From: Pseudomonas viridiflava
Lineage (GTDB): Bacteria > Pseudomonadota > Gammaproteobacteria > Pseudomonadales > Pseudomonadaceae
Direction of reading: 5' to 3'
Length of the DNA: 64,000 nt
Assembly (NCBI RefSeq): GCF_900589395.1
Contig: NZ_UUIS01000014.1
Coordinates: 1 to 64,000, forward strand
The notes under the pieces were generated by a model. That model did not search any database, was not told where the DNA came from, and worked only from the letters and a program-made list of their open reading frames with translations. Positions 37,888-50,329 of this stretch are shown piece by piece. The position numbers were made by a program, and so were the translations under genes. Within the stretch, counting starts at the first letter, position 1. Every line of letters begins with the position of its first letter.

Positions 37888-38355
37888 ATGAACGCTCCAG
37901 AAGAAACGCCAGAAGCATTGCTTGCACGGCGCATCGCCGGGTTCGATGCCTTCCGCTCTGAGCGCTTGCCGGTGCTGCATGAGTTCTGCACCAGCCTGGG
38001 CTTTGCCGAGCCACATGAGGTCTTGCTCCAGCCGGAGAGGTTCTTACCGCTGCTGGACAGTGGTTTTCGTCACGCGCACATCAGCGAACAGAACAGAGCC
38101 TGGTTCATCACACGCATCGGGTATTTCATCGGCGAGTACCTGGCCGGTCGCCATGATGGTTGTTGGCAGGTAGACACCGTGCCAGGGTCGCCGACCTTTG
38201 CCCGGTATGGGGTAGGGGACTTTTCGTTTGCCGAGCCGCAGGGTGTGATGATTGATCCTTTCGAGATTGCGCAGCGGTATGCCGATGCGCCGACGCCACG
38301 GGATCTGGCGGGATGGATCGAGCAGGGGATGGTGGAGGCGGGTGTTCGCGGCTGA
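37888..38355 (+). CDS. Hypothetical 155-residue protein
   Basis: ATG 37888 follows GAAGAAGGGC. The product has no signal peptide or membrane span; recognisable features are only a mixed alpha/beta character and FDAFRSERLPVLHEFC near the start. Its TGA stop (38353-38355) lies inside a REP element. It is near, but separated by 83 bases from, the hypothetical gene upstream. Family not recognised. Confidence 0.65.
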   Translation: MNAPEETPEALLARRIAGFDAFRSERLPVLHEFCTSLGFAEPHEVLLQPERFLPLLDSGFRHAHISEQNRAWFITRIGYFIGEYLAGRHDGCWQVDTVPGSPTFARYGVGDFSFAEPQGVMIDPFEIAQRYADAPTPRDLAGWIEQGMVEAGVRG

Positions 38356-38367
38356 AGCCGATCCTAC
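38348..38367. repeat. Single REP element at the 3' end of the 155-residue protein gene
   Basis: CGCGGCTGAAGCCGATCCTA is an inverted copy of the Pseudomonas REP, providing the stop codon of the preceding gene. Confidence 0.7.
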
Positions 38368-38380
38368 GGTGCGCTGGCAT

Positions 38381-38417
38381 GAAAAAGCCCCTGGCAGCGA
38401 GGCTGGCAGGGGCTTTT
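38381..38417. terminator. Bidirectional terminator between gyrB and the 155-residue gene
   Basis: AAAAAGCCCCTGGCAG pairs with CTGGCAGGGGCTTTT across a short loop. A-run on the left and T-run on the right let it serve both convergent genes. Confidence 0.85.
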
Positions 38418-38433
38418 CATTGTTGCGCTTACA

Positions 38434-41959
<3,526 letters not shown>

Positions 41960-41983
41960 CAGGCTGCGCTATGCATCAGGGGA

Positions 41984-43087
41984 TCACAGACGCATCGGCA
42001 TGACGACATACGCCGAGTCGTCATTATCGGACTCTTGCACCAGCGCACTGCTGTTGGAGTCGGACAGGATCAGGCGCACCTGCTCGGTGGTCATCACGCC
42101 CAGCACGTCGAGCAGATAGCTGACGTTAAAGCCGATTTCCAGCGAGTCGCCGCTGTATTCGACGCCGATTTCTTCTTCAGCTTCTTCCTGCTCGGGGTTG
42201 TTGGCCTGGATCTTCAACTGGCCGCTGGCCAATTGCAGGCGAATGCCACGGTACTTCTCGTTGGACAGAATCGCGGTGCGGCTGAACGCTTCGCGCAGCG
42301 CCTGACGATCACCCAGTACCAGCTTGTCGCCGCCCTTGGGCAGGACGCGCTCGTAGTCCGGGAACTTGCCGTCGACCAGCTTGGAGGTGAAGGTGAACTC
42401 ACCGGTGGTGGCGCGAATGTGATGCTGGCCGAGCACGATGCTGACAATGCCGTCCTGCTCGGTGAGCAGGCGGGCCATCTCCAGGATGCCCTTGCGCGGC
42501 ACGATGACCTGGTGCCGATCGGCCTGGCCGATGTCGGCGGTCATCGAACACATGGCCAGGCGGTGGCCGTCGGTGGCAACGGCACGCAGGATGCCGCTGT
42601 TGACTTCCAGCAGCATGCCGTTGAGGTAGTAGCGCACGTCCTGTTGGGCCATGGCGAAACTGGTGCGCTCGATCAGGCGACGCAGCTTGCTTTGCACCAG
42701 GTCGAAGGTCAGCGAGCCCGGACCTTCTTCGACGGTCGGGAAGTCGTTGGCCGGCAAGGTAGACAGGGTGAAACGGCTGCGCCCGGCCTTGACCAGCAAC
42801 TTGGACTCTTCGAGTTTGATGTCGATGAGTACGTCATTGGGCAGGCTTTTGCAGATGTCCATCAGCTTGCGCGCCGGCACGGTGATTTCACCGGGCTCGG
42901 CAGGTTCTTCCAGTTGGACGCGGCCAACCAGTTCCACTTCAAGATCAGTGCCGGTCAGTGACAGCTGCTGGCCCTGAACCACCAGCAGCACGTTGGAAAG
43001 CACCGGCAAGGTCTGGCGGCGTTCGACTACGCCGGCGACCAATTGCAGGGGTTTCAACAGGGCTTCGCGTTGAATGGTGAAATGCAT
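41984..43087 (-). CDS. dnaN: DNA polymerase III sliding clamp DnaN
   Basis: The 367-residue beta clamp begins MHFTIQREALLKPLQLVAGVVERRQTLPVLSN and ends with the conserved MPMRL, the C-terminal partner-binding end. Internal RSRFTLSTLPANDFP and the three-domain repeat pattern are normal. It lies between dnaA and recF in the canonical order. Confidence 0.98.
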   Translation of the reverse strand: MHFTIQREALLKPLQLVAGVVERRQTLPVLSNVLLVVQGQQLSLTGTDLEVELVGRVQLEEPAEPGEITVPARKLMDICKSLPNDVLIDIKLEESKLLVKAGRSRFTLSTLPANDFPTVEEGPGSLTFDLVQSKLRRLIERTSFAMAQQDVRYYLNGMLLEVNSGILRAVATDGHRLAMCSMTADIGQADRHQVIVPRKGILEMARLLTEQDGIVSIVLGQHHIRATTGEFTFTSKLVDGKFPDYERVLPKGGDKLVLGDRQALREAFSRTAILSNEKYRGIRLQLASGQLKIQANNPEQEEAEEEIGVEYSGDSLEIGFNVSYLLDVLGVMTTEQVRLILSDSNSSALVQESDNDDSAYVVMPMRL

Positions 43088-43125
43088 GGTCTAGTCCCTT
43101 GCCTCGATAAACTGCACTGGCGTCA

Positions 43126-44658
43126 TCATGTGGTCAATGTACGCAGCAGGTTCTTGTAGTCCTCACGGATATCCGCGTCGGATTCCTTGAGTTCGTTGAT
43201 CTTGCGGCAGGCGTGCAGCACCGTGGTGTGATCACGACCGCCGAATACGTCGCCGATCTCCGGCAGACTGTGGTTGGTCAGCTCCTTGGACAGGGCCATG
43301 GCCACCTGGCGGGGCCGAGCGACCGAGCGGGAACGACGCTTGGACAACAGATCGGAGATCTTGATCTTGTAGTACTCGGCCACCGTGCGCTGAATGTTGT
43401 CCACGCTCACCAGCTTGTCCTGCAAGGCCAGCAGGTCCTTGAGCGATTCACGGATCAGCTCGATGGTGATGTCGCGGCCCATGAAGTGCGAATGGGCGAT
43501 GACCCGCTTCAGGGCACCTTCCAGTTCACGGACGTTGGAGCGGATACGCTGGGCAATGAAGAACGCCGCATCGTGCGGGAGATCGACCTTGGCCTGATCA
43601 GCCTTTTTCATCAGGATCGCCACGCGCGTCTCAAGCTCGGGCGGCTCGACCGCGACGGTCAGGCCCCAGCCGAAACGCGACTTCAGACGCTCTTCCAGGC
43701 CTTCGATTTCCTTGGGGTAGCGGTCACTGGTGAGAATGACCTGCTGCCCGCCTTCAAGCAGGGCATTGAAGGTGTGGAAAAACTCTTCCTGGGAACGCTC
43801 TTTACGGGCAAAAAACTGGATGTCGTCGATCAGCAACGCATCGACCGATCGGTAGAAGCGCTTGAATTCGTTGATCGCATTGAGCTGCAGCGCCTTGACC
43901 ATATCGGCCACGAAGCGCTCGGAGTGCAGGTACACGACCTTGGCATTCGGATTCTTCTTGAGCAGGTGGTTGCCCACCGCGTGCATCAAGTGCGTCTTGC
44001 CCAGGCCCACGCCGCCATAAAGGAACAGCGGGTTGTAGCCATGCTTGGGGTTGTCGGCCACCTGCCAGGCCGCAGCCCGGGCCAGTTGGTTCGACTTGCC
44101 CTCGACGAAGTTCTCGAAGGTAAAGGTACGGTTCAGGTAGCTGGTGTGCTTGAGCGCACCCTCGACCTGCACGGTTCGCCCTTCGGCGCGCACAGGCGCC
44201 TGCTGGCTGGCGGCGCCGGCCAATGGGTCGAAGCTGTCACGTGAAGGCTCGTCGCTCTCGGCCTGGCGCATCGGCGCCGGTGCCGGCGTGGTAATCACCG
44301 CCGGAGCACTGTTGACCGGTGCGGGGCTGGCAGACGAAGCGCTGGACGAGCCCTGAGAGGCGGCCGCTGCCGCCGCCAGAGGTGCATTGGGTGCGGCGCG
44401 AGGCGCCGAGCTGCGCTTGCTGCCTATTAATAAGGAAAGCGCAGGCGCCATGCCCTGACCATGCTCGCCCAGAAGCTCAAGCAAACGGCCCAGGTACTTT
44501 TCATTGACCCAGTCGAGAACGAAACGGTTGGGTGCATAGACGCGCAACTCGCTGCCTTCGGCTTCGACCTGTAGCGGGCGGATCCAGGTGTTGAATTGCT
44601 GGGCCGGCAGCTCATCGCGCAAAAGCTCCACGCACTGCTGCCAAAGTTCCACTGACAC
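43126..44658 (-). CDS. dnaA: Chromosomal replication initiator DnaA
   Basis: DnaA (510 residues) has an N-terminal domain ([24 protein letters not shown]), a variable Ala/Ser/Pro linker (about 90-160), the AAA+ domain with [22 protein letters not shown] (Walker A) and LLIDDIQFF (Walker B), and the C-terminal DNA-binding helix-turn-helix with [15 protein letters not shown] and [15 protein letters not shown]. It is the first leftward gene from oriC. Confidence 0.98.
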   Translation of the reverse strand: MSVELWQQCVELLRDELPAQQFNTWIRPLQVEAEGSELRVYAPNRFVLDWVNEKYLGRLLELLGEHGQGMAPALSLLIGSKRSSAPRAAPNAPLAAAAAASQGSSSASSASPAPVNSAPAVITTPAPAPMRQAESDEPSRDSFDPLAGAASQQAPVRAEGRTVQVEGALKHTSYLNRTFTFENFVEGKSNQLARAAAWQVADNPKHGYNPLFLYGGVGLGKTHLMHAVGNHLLKKNPNAKVVYLHSERFVADMVKALQLNAINEFKRFYRSVDALLIDDIQFFARKERSQEEFFHTFNALLEGGQQVILTSDRYPKEIEGLEERLKSRFGWGLTVAVEPPELETRVAILMKKADQAKVDLPHDAAFFIAQRIRSNVRELEGALKRVIAHSHFMGRDITIELIRESLKDLLALQDKLVSVDNIQRTVAEYYKIKISDLLSKRRSRSVARPRQVAMALSKELTNHSLPEIGDVFGGRDHTTVLHACRKINELKESDADIREDYKNLLRTLTT

Positions 44659-45150
44659 GGATATCCCCTGAGTTGAAAGCCGCTAAGGCAAAAACAGCGG
44701 CCATTGTAGCGATGACCGCCCGACTTATCCACATGTAGGTGGCTACGCCGCCTTTTATCCAGAAAATTTATCCCCGCCGATGAGCGGAAATGTCTGCACC
44801 TAAGCTCTGTGGATAACCCTGCTTCAGGTCTTTGCATAAGTAGGGGGTCTAGCCTGTGCATAACCTGCCTGTGGATAAAAAGCGTTTTAATACACAGCTT
44901 ATCCGGAGGCGCAGCACAGCCAGAGCACGGCTTCTCGACAACCTTTTGAAACGCTGTACACCCCGTACCAAAAGGCTTACAGAGCGTTATCCACAGAAAG
45001 TGGGCTGCGTAAGAGTAACAGCTGTTTCAAAAAAGCTTTATAAAAAGACTTCTTGTTTCTATAACGACACAGGCTTTACAGCTCGCGAACGAAACGAGGT
45101 GGACAGGGCACCGCATATTTATAGAGAACTCATTGAAGTAAACGCTGGTT
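44659..45150. other. oriC: chromosomal replication origin between dnaA and rpmH
   Basis: Four perfect DnaA boxes (TTATCCACA or complement) are at 44725, 44808, 44870 and 44987. One-mismatch or weaker boxes are at 44755, 44855 and 44899. An AT-rich stretch rich in A-tracts, 45020-45068, follows and is a plausible unwinding element. Location between dnaA and rpmH is the known Pseudomonas oriC position. No protein-coding gene is convincing in this 586-base gap. Confidence 0.92.
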
Positions 45151-45155
45151 GGAAA

Positions 45156-45184
45156 TTGACCTATCCGCTTGCTTTCTCTAGAAT
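45156..45184 (+). promoter_or_regulatory. Sigma-70 promoter of rpmH-rnpA
   Basis: TTGACC at 45156-45161 and TAGAAT at 45179-45184 are separated by 17 bases, 60 bases before the rpmH start. Confidence 0.8.
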
Positions 45185-45244
45185 CGCCGGTCTCTTAAAA
45201 CGGGGGCCATTCCGGCCCGTTGTCGACGAACCAGGTAACACGCC

Positions 45245-45379
45245 ATGAAACGTACTTTCCAACCCAGCACTATCAAGCGCGCCCGCACTCACGGTTTCCG
45301 TGCCCGCATGGCCACCAAAAACGGCCGCGCCGTTCTGTCGCGTCGTCGTGCCAAAGGCCGTAAGCGTCTGGCCGTCTGA
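45245..45379 (+). CDS. rpmH: 50S ribosomal protein L34
   Basis: The 44-residue protein [20 protein letters not shown]... ends KGRKRLAV, diagnostic for L34. It starts at ATG 45245, preceded by AGGTAACACGCC. It is the first rightward gene from oriC and overlaps in function with rnpA, 14 bases downstream. Confidence 0.98.
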
Positions 45380-45392
45380 TTCTCCGGTACAG

Positions 45393-45797
45393 GTGGTGAG
45401 TCAGGACTACGGTCGGGAAAAGCGTCTGCTTACCCCCCGGCATTTCAAGGCAGTCTTTGACTCCCCCACCGGCAAGGTTCCGGGGAAAAATCTCCTGATC
45501 CTTGCACGCGACAACGACCTTGATCATCCCCGTCTCGGGCTTGTGATCGGTAAGAAGAGCGTCAAGCTCTCGGTTGAGCGCAATCGCCTGAAACGCCTGA
45601 TCCGCGAATCGTTTCGTCTGCACCAGGACAACCTGGTCGGCTGGGACATCGTGATCGTCGCGCGTAAAGGGCTGGGTGACCTGGGTAATCCAGAACTGAC
45701 CCAGCATTTTGGCAAGCTCTGGAAGCGCCTGGCGCGCAGCCGGCCTGTGACTCCAGAGAAAACCGAACCTGCAGGGGTGGACAATCCTGATGCGTAA
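45393..45797 (+). CDS. rnpA: Ribonuclease P protein component RnpA
   Basis: RnpA is the protein cofactor of RNase P, which trims tRNA 5' ends. The RNP motif [15 protein letters not shown] is present, with [16 protein letters not shown] before it. Two tandem GTG codons (45393, 45396) could start it; I take the first (134 residues). A downstream start inside would lose conserved residues. It overlaps yidD by 8 bases. Confidence 0.95.
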   Translation: MVSQDYGREKRLLTPRHFKAVFDSPTGKVPGKNLLILARDNDLDHPRLGLVIGKKSVKLSVERNRLKRLIRESFRLHQDNLVGWDIVIVARKGLGDLGNPELTQHFGKLWKRLARSRPVTPEKTEPAGVDNPDA

Positions 45798-46032
45798 ACT
45801 GGCACTCGTCCCGATCCAGTTCTATCGCTACGCCATCAGCCCATTGATGGCCAGTCATTGTCGTTTCTACCCCACTTGCTCCTGCTACGCCTTGGAAGCC
45901 ATTGAACATCATGGCGTTCTGCGCGGCGGCTGGCTGACCCTCAGACGATTAGGTCGCTGTCATCCGTGGAATCCCGGTGGCTATGATCCGGTTCCACCCG
46001 TTCCCTCCCGATCTTCTTCGATGGCCGAGTAA
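45790..46032 (+). CDS. yidD: Membrane protein insertion efficiency factor YidD
   Basis: An 80-residue protein with the family core [31 protein letters not shown] and [14 protein letters not shown]. It is encoded between rnpA and yidC as in most bacteria and assists insertion of membrane proteins. Confidence 0.96.
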   Translation: MRKLALVPIQFYRYAISPLMASHCRFYPTCSCYALEAIEHHGVLRGGWLTLRRLGRCHPWNPGGYDPVPPVPSRSSSMAE

Positions 46033-46034
46033 TC

Positions 46035-47711
46035 ATGGATATTAAACGCACGATCCTGATCGGCGCCCTGGCAATCGTGACCTATGTCGGCGTTCTGAAA
46101 TGGAACGAAGACTACGGCCAGGCTGCTTTGCCGACCCCGACTGTTGCTGCTACCACTACCAATGCCGATGTACCGGCCGCCGCCACCGATGGTGCCGCGA
46201 ACGCTGATGTACCGCCTGCGCCCGGAGCCACTGCGGCGCCAGTCGAAACCCCCGTTGCAGTCAGCAAGGATCTGATCAGGATCAGCACTGATGTGCTTGA
46301 TCTGGCCATCGATCCAGTCGGTGGTGACGTCGTCCAGCTGCGTCTGCCGCTGTACCCACGTCGTCAGGACCGTCCTGAAATCCCGTTTCAACTGTTCGAT
46401 AACGGCGGCGAACGCCTTTTTCTGGCCCAGAGTGGCCTGACCGGCACCAACGGTCCGGATGCACGTGCTACCGGTCGTCCGGTTTATTCGTCGACCCAGA
46501 AGAGTTATCAACTGGCTGACGGCCAGAAACAATTGGTCGTCGACCTGAAGTTCTCGGAAAACGGCGTCAATTACACCAAGCGTTTCACCCTGGACCGCGG
46601 TCTTTACGATCTGCACGTGACTTACCTTGTGGATAACCAGAGCGCACAGCCCTGGTCGGGTAACCTGTTCGGCCAGCTCAAGCGTGATGCCAGTTCTGAT
46701 CCATCGTCGACGACGGCCACCGGTACTGCCACTTATCTGGGCGCTGCCCTGTGGACACCTTCGGAGCCGTACAAGAAAGTGTCGATGAAAGACATCGACA
46801 AGGGTCAGGTCCGCGAAACCGTGCAAGGTGGCTGGGTCGCCTGGCTGCAGCACTACTTCGTGACCGCCTGGATTCCCGAGTCCAATGTCAGCAATGCCAT
46901 GCAGACCCGCAAGGACAGCCAGGGCAACTACATCATCGGCTTTACCAGTCCGACCGTGACCGTAGCACCAGGCGCGCAGGGCCAGACCGGCGCCACGTTG
47001 TATGCCGGTCCGAAAAGCCAGGCGGTGCTCAAAGAGTTATCCCCAGGCCTGGAGCTGACTGTCGACTACGGCATCCTGTGGTTCATTGCCCAGCCGATCT
47101 TCTGGCTGCTGCAACACATCCACGCCGTACTCGGTAACTGGGGCTGGTCGATCATTGTCCTGACCATGCTCATCAAGGGCCTGTTCTTCCCGCTGTCGGC
47201 CGCCAGCTACAAATCCATGGCGCGCATGCGCACCGTGGCACCGAAGCTGACCGCGCTGAAAGAACAGTTCGGCGATGATCGCCAGAAGATGTCCCAGGCG
47301 ATGATGGAGCTGTACAAGAAAGAGAAGATCAACCCGTTGGGTGGATGCTTGCCGATTCTCGTACAGATGCCGGTATTCCTGGCGCTCTACTGGGTGCTGC
47401 TGGAAAGCGTCGAAATGCGCCAGGCGCCTTGGATCCTGTGGATCACCGACCTGTCGATCAAGGACCCGTTCTTCATCCTGCCGATCATCATGGGCGCGAC
47501 CATGTTCATCCAGCAGCGTCTGAACCCGACCCCGCCGGACCCGATGCAGGCCAAGGTAATGAAAATGATGCCTATCATCTTCACCTTCTTCTTCCTGTGG
47601 TTCCCGGCCGGTCTGGTGCTGTACTGGGTTGTGAACAACACCCTGTCGATCCTGCAACAGGCTTACATCACACGTAAGATCGAAGCGGCTTCCAAGAAAG
47701 CACTCGTCTGA
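46035..47711 (+). CDS. yidC: Membrane protein insertase YidC
   Basis: YidC (558 residues) has an N-terminal membrane anchor, an Ala/Thr/Pro-rich linker (about 30-80), a large periplasmic domain and a five-segment insertase core with GCLPILVQMPVFLALYWVLL. It starts 3 bases after yidD and probably belongs to the rpmH-rnpA-yidD-yidC unit. A TGTGGATAA box lies in the periplasmic-domain coding part (46628). Confidence 0.97.
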   Translation: MDIKRTILIGALAIVTYVGVLKWNEDYGQAALPTPTVAATTTNADVPAAATDGAANADVPPAPGATAAPVETPVAVSKDLIRISTDVLDLAIDPVGGDVVQLRLPLYPRRQDRPEIPFQLFDNGGERLFLAQSGLTGTNGPDARATGRPVYSSTQKSYQLADGQKQLVVDLKFSENGVNYTKRFTLDRGLYDLHVTYLVDNQSAQPWSGNLFGQLKRDASSDPSSTTATGTATYLGAALWTPSEPYKKVSMKDIDKGQVRETVQGGWVAWLQHYFVTAWIPESNVSNAMQTRKDSQGNYIIGFTSPTVTVAPGAQGQTGATLYAGPKSQAVLKELSPGLELTVDYGILWFIAQPIFWLLQHIHAVLGNWGWSIIVLTMLIKGLFFPLSAASYKSMARMRTVAPKLTALKEQFGDDRQKMSQAMMELYKKEKINPLGGCLPILVQMPVFLALYWVLLESVEMRQAPWILWITDLSIKDPFFILPIIMGATMFIQQRLNPTPPDPMQAKVMKMMPIIFTFFFLWFPAGLVLYWVVNNTLSILQQAYITRKIEAASKKALV

Positions 47712-47737
47712 TCTAACCTTGTGAACATGTTGTACAA

Positions 47738-47762
47738 GACGCCCCCTCGTGGGGCGTTTTGC
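47738..47762 (+). terminator. Rho-independent terminator after yidC
   Basis: ACGCCCC and GGGGCGT arms around a short CTCGT loop are followed by TTTTGCT, 27 bases after the yidC stop. Confidence 0.85.
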
Positions 47763-47788
47763 TATCTGTCAGTTTTCCAGGAGTCGCC

Positions 47789-49159
47789 ATGAACGCCCCT
47801 CGTGAGACCATCGCCGCCATTGCCACCGCTCAAGGACGCGGAGGCGTCGGCATCGTGCGTGTGTCCGGTCCACTGGCCAACAAGGCCGCACGCGCCATCA
47901 CCGGCCGTGAACTCAAGCCGCGCTATGCCCATTACGGCCCGTTCGAAGACGCGCACGGGCAGGTGCTGGATGAAGGCATCGCCCTGTATTTTCCAGGCCC
48001 CCACTCCTTTACCGGCGAAGACGTGCTGGAGCTGCAAGGCCATGGCGGTCCTGTGGTCCTGGACATGCTGCTGCAGCGTTGCGTGCAGTTGGGTTGCCGC
48101 CTGGCACGGCCCGGGGAATTCAGCGAACGGGCCTTCCTCAACGACAAGCTCGACCTGGCACAGGCTGAAGCCATCGCCGACCTGATCGAAGCCAGTTCAG
48201 CCCAGGCCGCGCGCAATGCACTGCGCTCGCTGCAAGGGGCGTTTTCCCAACGTGTGGATAAACTCACCGAGCTGTTGATCGGCCTGCGCATGTACGTCGA
48301 GGCGGCCATCGACTTTCCCGAAGAAGAAATCGACTTCCTCGCCGACGGCGTGGTGCTGGGCAAACTCGATGGCGTGCGCGAAATGTTATCCACAGTCGTG
48401 CGTGAAGCCGGGCAGGGTGCCTTGCTGCGCGACGGGATGAACGTAGTGATCGCCGGTCGCCCGAATGCCGGCAAGTCCAGCCTGCTCAATGCTCTGGCCG
48501 GGCGTGAAGCCGCGATCGTGACCGACATTGCCGGCACCACCCGCGACGTGCTGCGTGAACATATCCACATCGATGGCATGCCGCTGCACGTGGTCGACAC
48601 CGCCGGTTTGCGTGACACCGAAGACCAAGTGGAGATGATCGGTGTGCAGCGGGCCCTCAAGGCCATCGGCGAAGCCGACCGGATCCTGTTGGTGGTCGAT
48701 GCCACGGCACCTGAAGCCGCCGATCCGTTTGCCCTGTGGCCCGAATTTCTGGAACAGCGTCCGGATCCGGCCAAAGTCACGCTGATCCGTAACAAGGCTG
48801 ATCTGAGCGGTGATGAGGTCAGACTTGAAACCAGCGACGACGGCCATGTGACCATCAGCCTCAGCGCCAAGGCTGCGGGGCCTGGGCTGGATCTGCTGCG
48901 TGAACACCTCAAAGCCTGCATGGGTTATCAACAGACCTCGGAAAGCAGCTTCAGCGCCCGCAGGCGCCACCTCGATGCCTTGCACCGCGCCAGCAGCTTC
49001 CTGGAGCATGGCCGCGCCCAGTTGACCCTGGCAGGCGCCGGCGAACTGCTGGCCGAAGACCTGCGCCATGCGCAGCAAGCCTTGGGCGAAATCACCGGGG
49101 CGTTCAGCTCTGATGATTTGCTGGGCAGAATCTTTTCCAGTTTCTGTATCGGCAAGTAA
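47789..49159 (+). CDS. mnmE: tRNA-modification GTPase MnmE
   Basis: MnmE works with MnmG to place the cmnm5 group on U34 of tRNAs. The GTPase motifs are [12 protein letters not shown] (G1), DIAGTTRD (G2), DTAGLRDTE (G3) and NKADL (G4); the C-terminal CIGK supplies the zinc/catalytic cysteine. ATG 47789 ([27 protein letters not shown]...) follows CAGGAG and gives 456 residues. Two TGTGGATAA/TTATCCACA boxes lie in the gene (48253, 48386). Confidence 0.97.
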   Translation: MNAPRETIAAIATAQGRGGVGIVRVSGPLANKAARAITGRELKPRYAHYGPFEDAHGQVLDEGIALYFPGPHSFTGEDVLELQGHGGPVVLDMLLQRCVQLGCRLARPGEFSERAFLNDKLDLAQAEAIADLIEASSAQAARNALRSLQGAFSQRVDKLTELLIGLRMYVEAAIDFPEEEIDFLADGVVLGKLDGVREMLSTVVREAGQGALLRDGMNVVIAGRPNAGKSSLLNALAGREAAIVTDIAGTTRDVLREHIHIDGMPLHVVDTAGLRDTEDQVEMIGVQRALKAIGEADRILLVVDATAPEAADPFALWPEFLEQRPDPAKVTLIRNKADLSGDEVRLETSDDGHVTISLSAKAAGPGLDLLREHLKACMGYQQTSESSFSARRRHLDALHRASSFLEHGRAQLTLAGAGELLAEDLRHAQQALGEITGAFSSDDLLGRIFSSFCIGK

Positions 49160-49620
49160 ACCGCACGCGACGACACCCGCGCGTGCTGTGGATAAACAGC
49201 GGCTGCAACGGCCGCTGTTTGGCAACACAAACTGTCCACAGCCTTCTGATCATTCCCCATTGCACACCGGTGACAGGTTTTGCCGAGAAAGTGCTGTGGA
49301 CAGAAATCCAGTAACCGCGTGGGGGCGGCCAGCATCTCTGCTCCTGACTGGGCGCGAAGCGGCCACAAGATTGATGAAACACTGAAATGTTACGACTGCC
49401 AGCGCAGCCGGTCGCGGTGGTCTGGCATTGCGGCAGAGACGGATGGTCACCCTCACGCTCCTGCAGGTTCAACCTGCCGTGAAGATTTGACCGAGCAGAC
49501 ATGAATTTTGTGGATAATCCTTTAAATTCAGATAGTTAAATTTCTTTGACACAATTTAATACCGTTAAAATCAAGTTACCCACAAGCTGTTAGCCCCCGT
49601 ATAACGGGACTCTCAGGCAT
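49160..49620. other. Gene-free region after mnmE with DnaA boxes and a repeat remnant
   Basis: The 461-base gap has two perfect TGTGGATAA boxes (49187 and 49509) and a remnant of the ~150-bp repeat family (TTACGACTGCCAGCGCAGCC at 49390-49409, then GGTCGCGG). The stretch 49500-49590 is AT-rich. I see no gene; short ORFs here lack ribosome-binding sites. Confidence 0.6.
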
Positions 49621-50268
49621 TTACCGGGCTGACATCTCCTTTTTCAGCTCTTCAAATACCCGTGGAAAGGTCTCGAACCCTTCGGCTGCAAGAAAATGCC
49701 CCCCCTGAGGCAGTGAAACAAACCGCGCCTCCAGTCTTTTGGCCAACGTTTCGCTGATTGCATGCGGCACGACCACGTCATTGCGTGCAGCAATTACCAC
49801 CCGGTTGTGGGTAAGTTGAACCAGCTTGCGGTAATCCAGATCAGGGCGGATGAAACTGTCGAGCTGTGGAATATTCGAGAGGCGCTCATTGAAGCCGGAC
49901 ACCAGCACATAGCCGCCTATTGTGGATAAGTTTTTGCGCGTCGCCAGATACTCCAACAGCGCAATGCTGCCCAGGCTATGGGTCACGAACCACGAATGAT
50001 CATCAGGGTGGGGAATCTGTTCAGCCAGGGCCTGTTGCCACTGTTGCGGTCGCGGGTTGATCGAAGGAGGCAGTGCGACGACTGAAACCGTCGCGCCGGT
50101 CTGTTCCAGGCGTTGCTTCAACCATGCAAACCAATGGTCGTCGGGCGTGGCACGATAGCCATGGACGATATAGACATGCGCTGCCTGTTCGGCAGCGAAG
50201 GCAAGGGGCGTCAGCGTCAGCAGAATCGCTGCGAGCAGGCGTTTGAATCGGGGTCTTTGGATAGGCAC
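49621..50268 (-). CDS. Secreted alpha/beta hydrolase of the RBBP9/YdeN family
   Basis: A 215-residue protein with a signal peptide (about 1-25, ending AFAAEQ), then HVYIVHGYRATPDDHW, the nucleophile motif VTHSLGS, and a late GGHF histidine. These place it in the RBBP9/YdeN-type serine hydrolase fold. Substrate unknown. It lies just downstream of the iron-regulated receptor operon on the same strand. Confidence 0.82.
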   Translation of the reverse strand: MPIQRPRFKRLLAAILLTLTPLAFAAEQAAHVYIVHGYRATPDDHWFAWLKQRLEQTGATVSVVALPPSINPRPQQWQQALAEQIPHPDDHSWFVTHSLGSIALLEYLATRKNLSTIGGYVLVSGFNERLSNIPQLDSFIRPDLDYRKLVQLTHNRVVIAARNDVVVPHAISETLAKRLEARFVSLPQGGHFLAAEGFETFPRVFEELKKEMSAR

Positions 50269-50329
50269 AACAACTCCTGGGCGGGTCGGGGTGTCGTTAA
50301 CTTAGCACCCCGGCCTCTCAGGCACAGTC

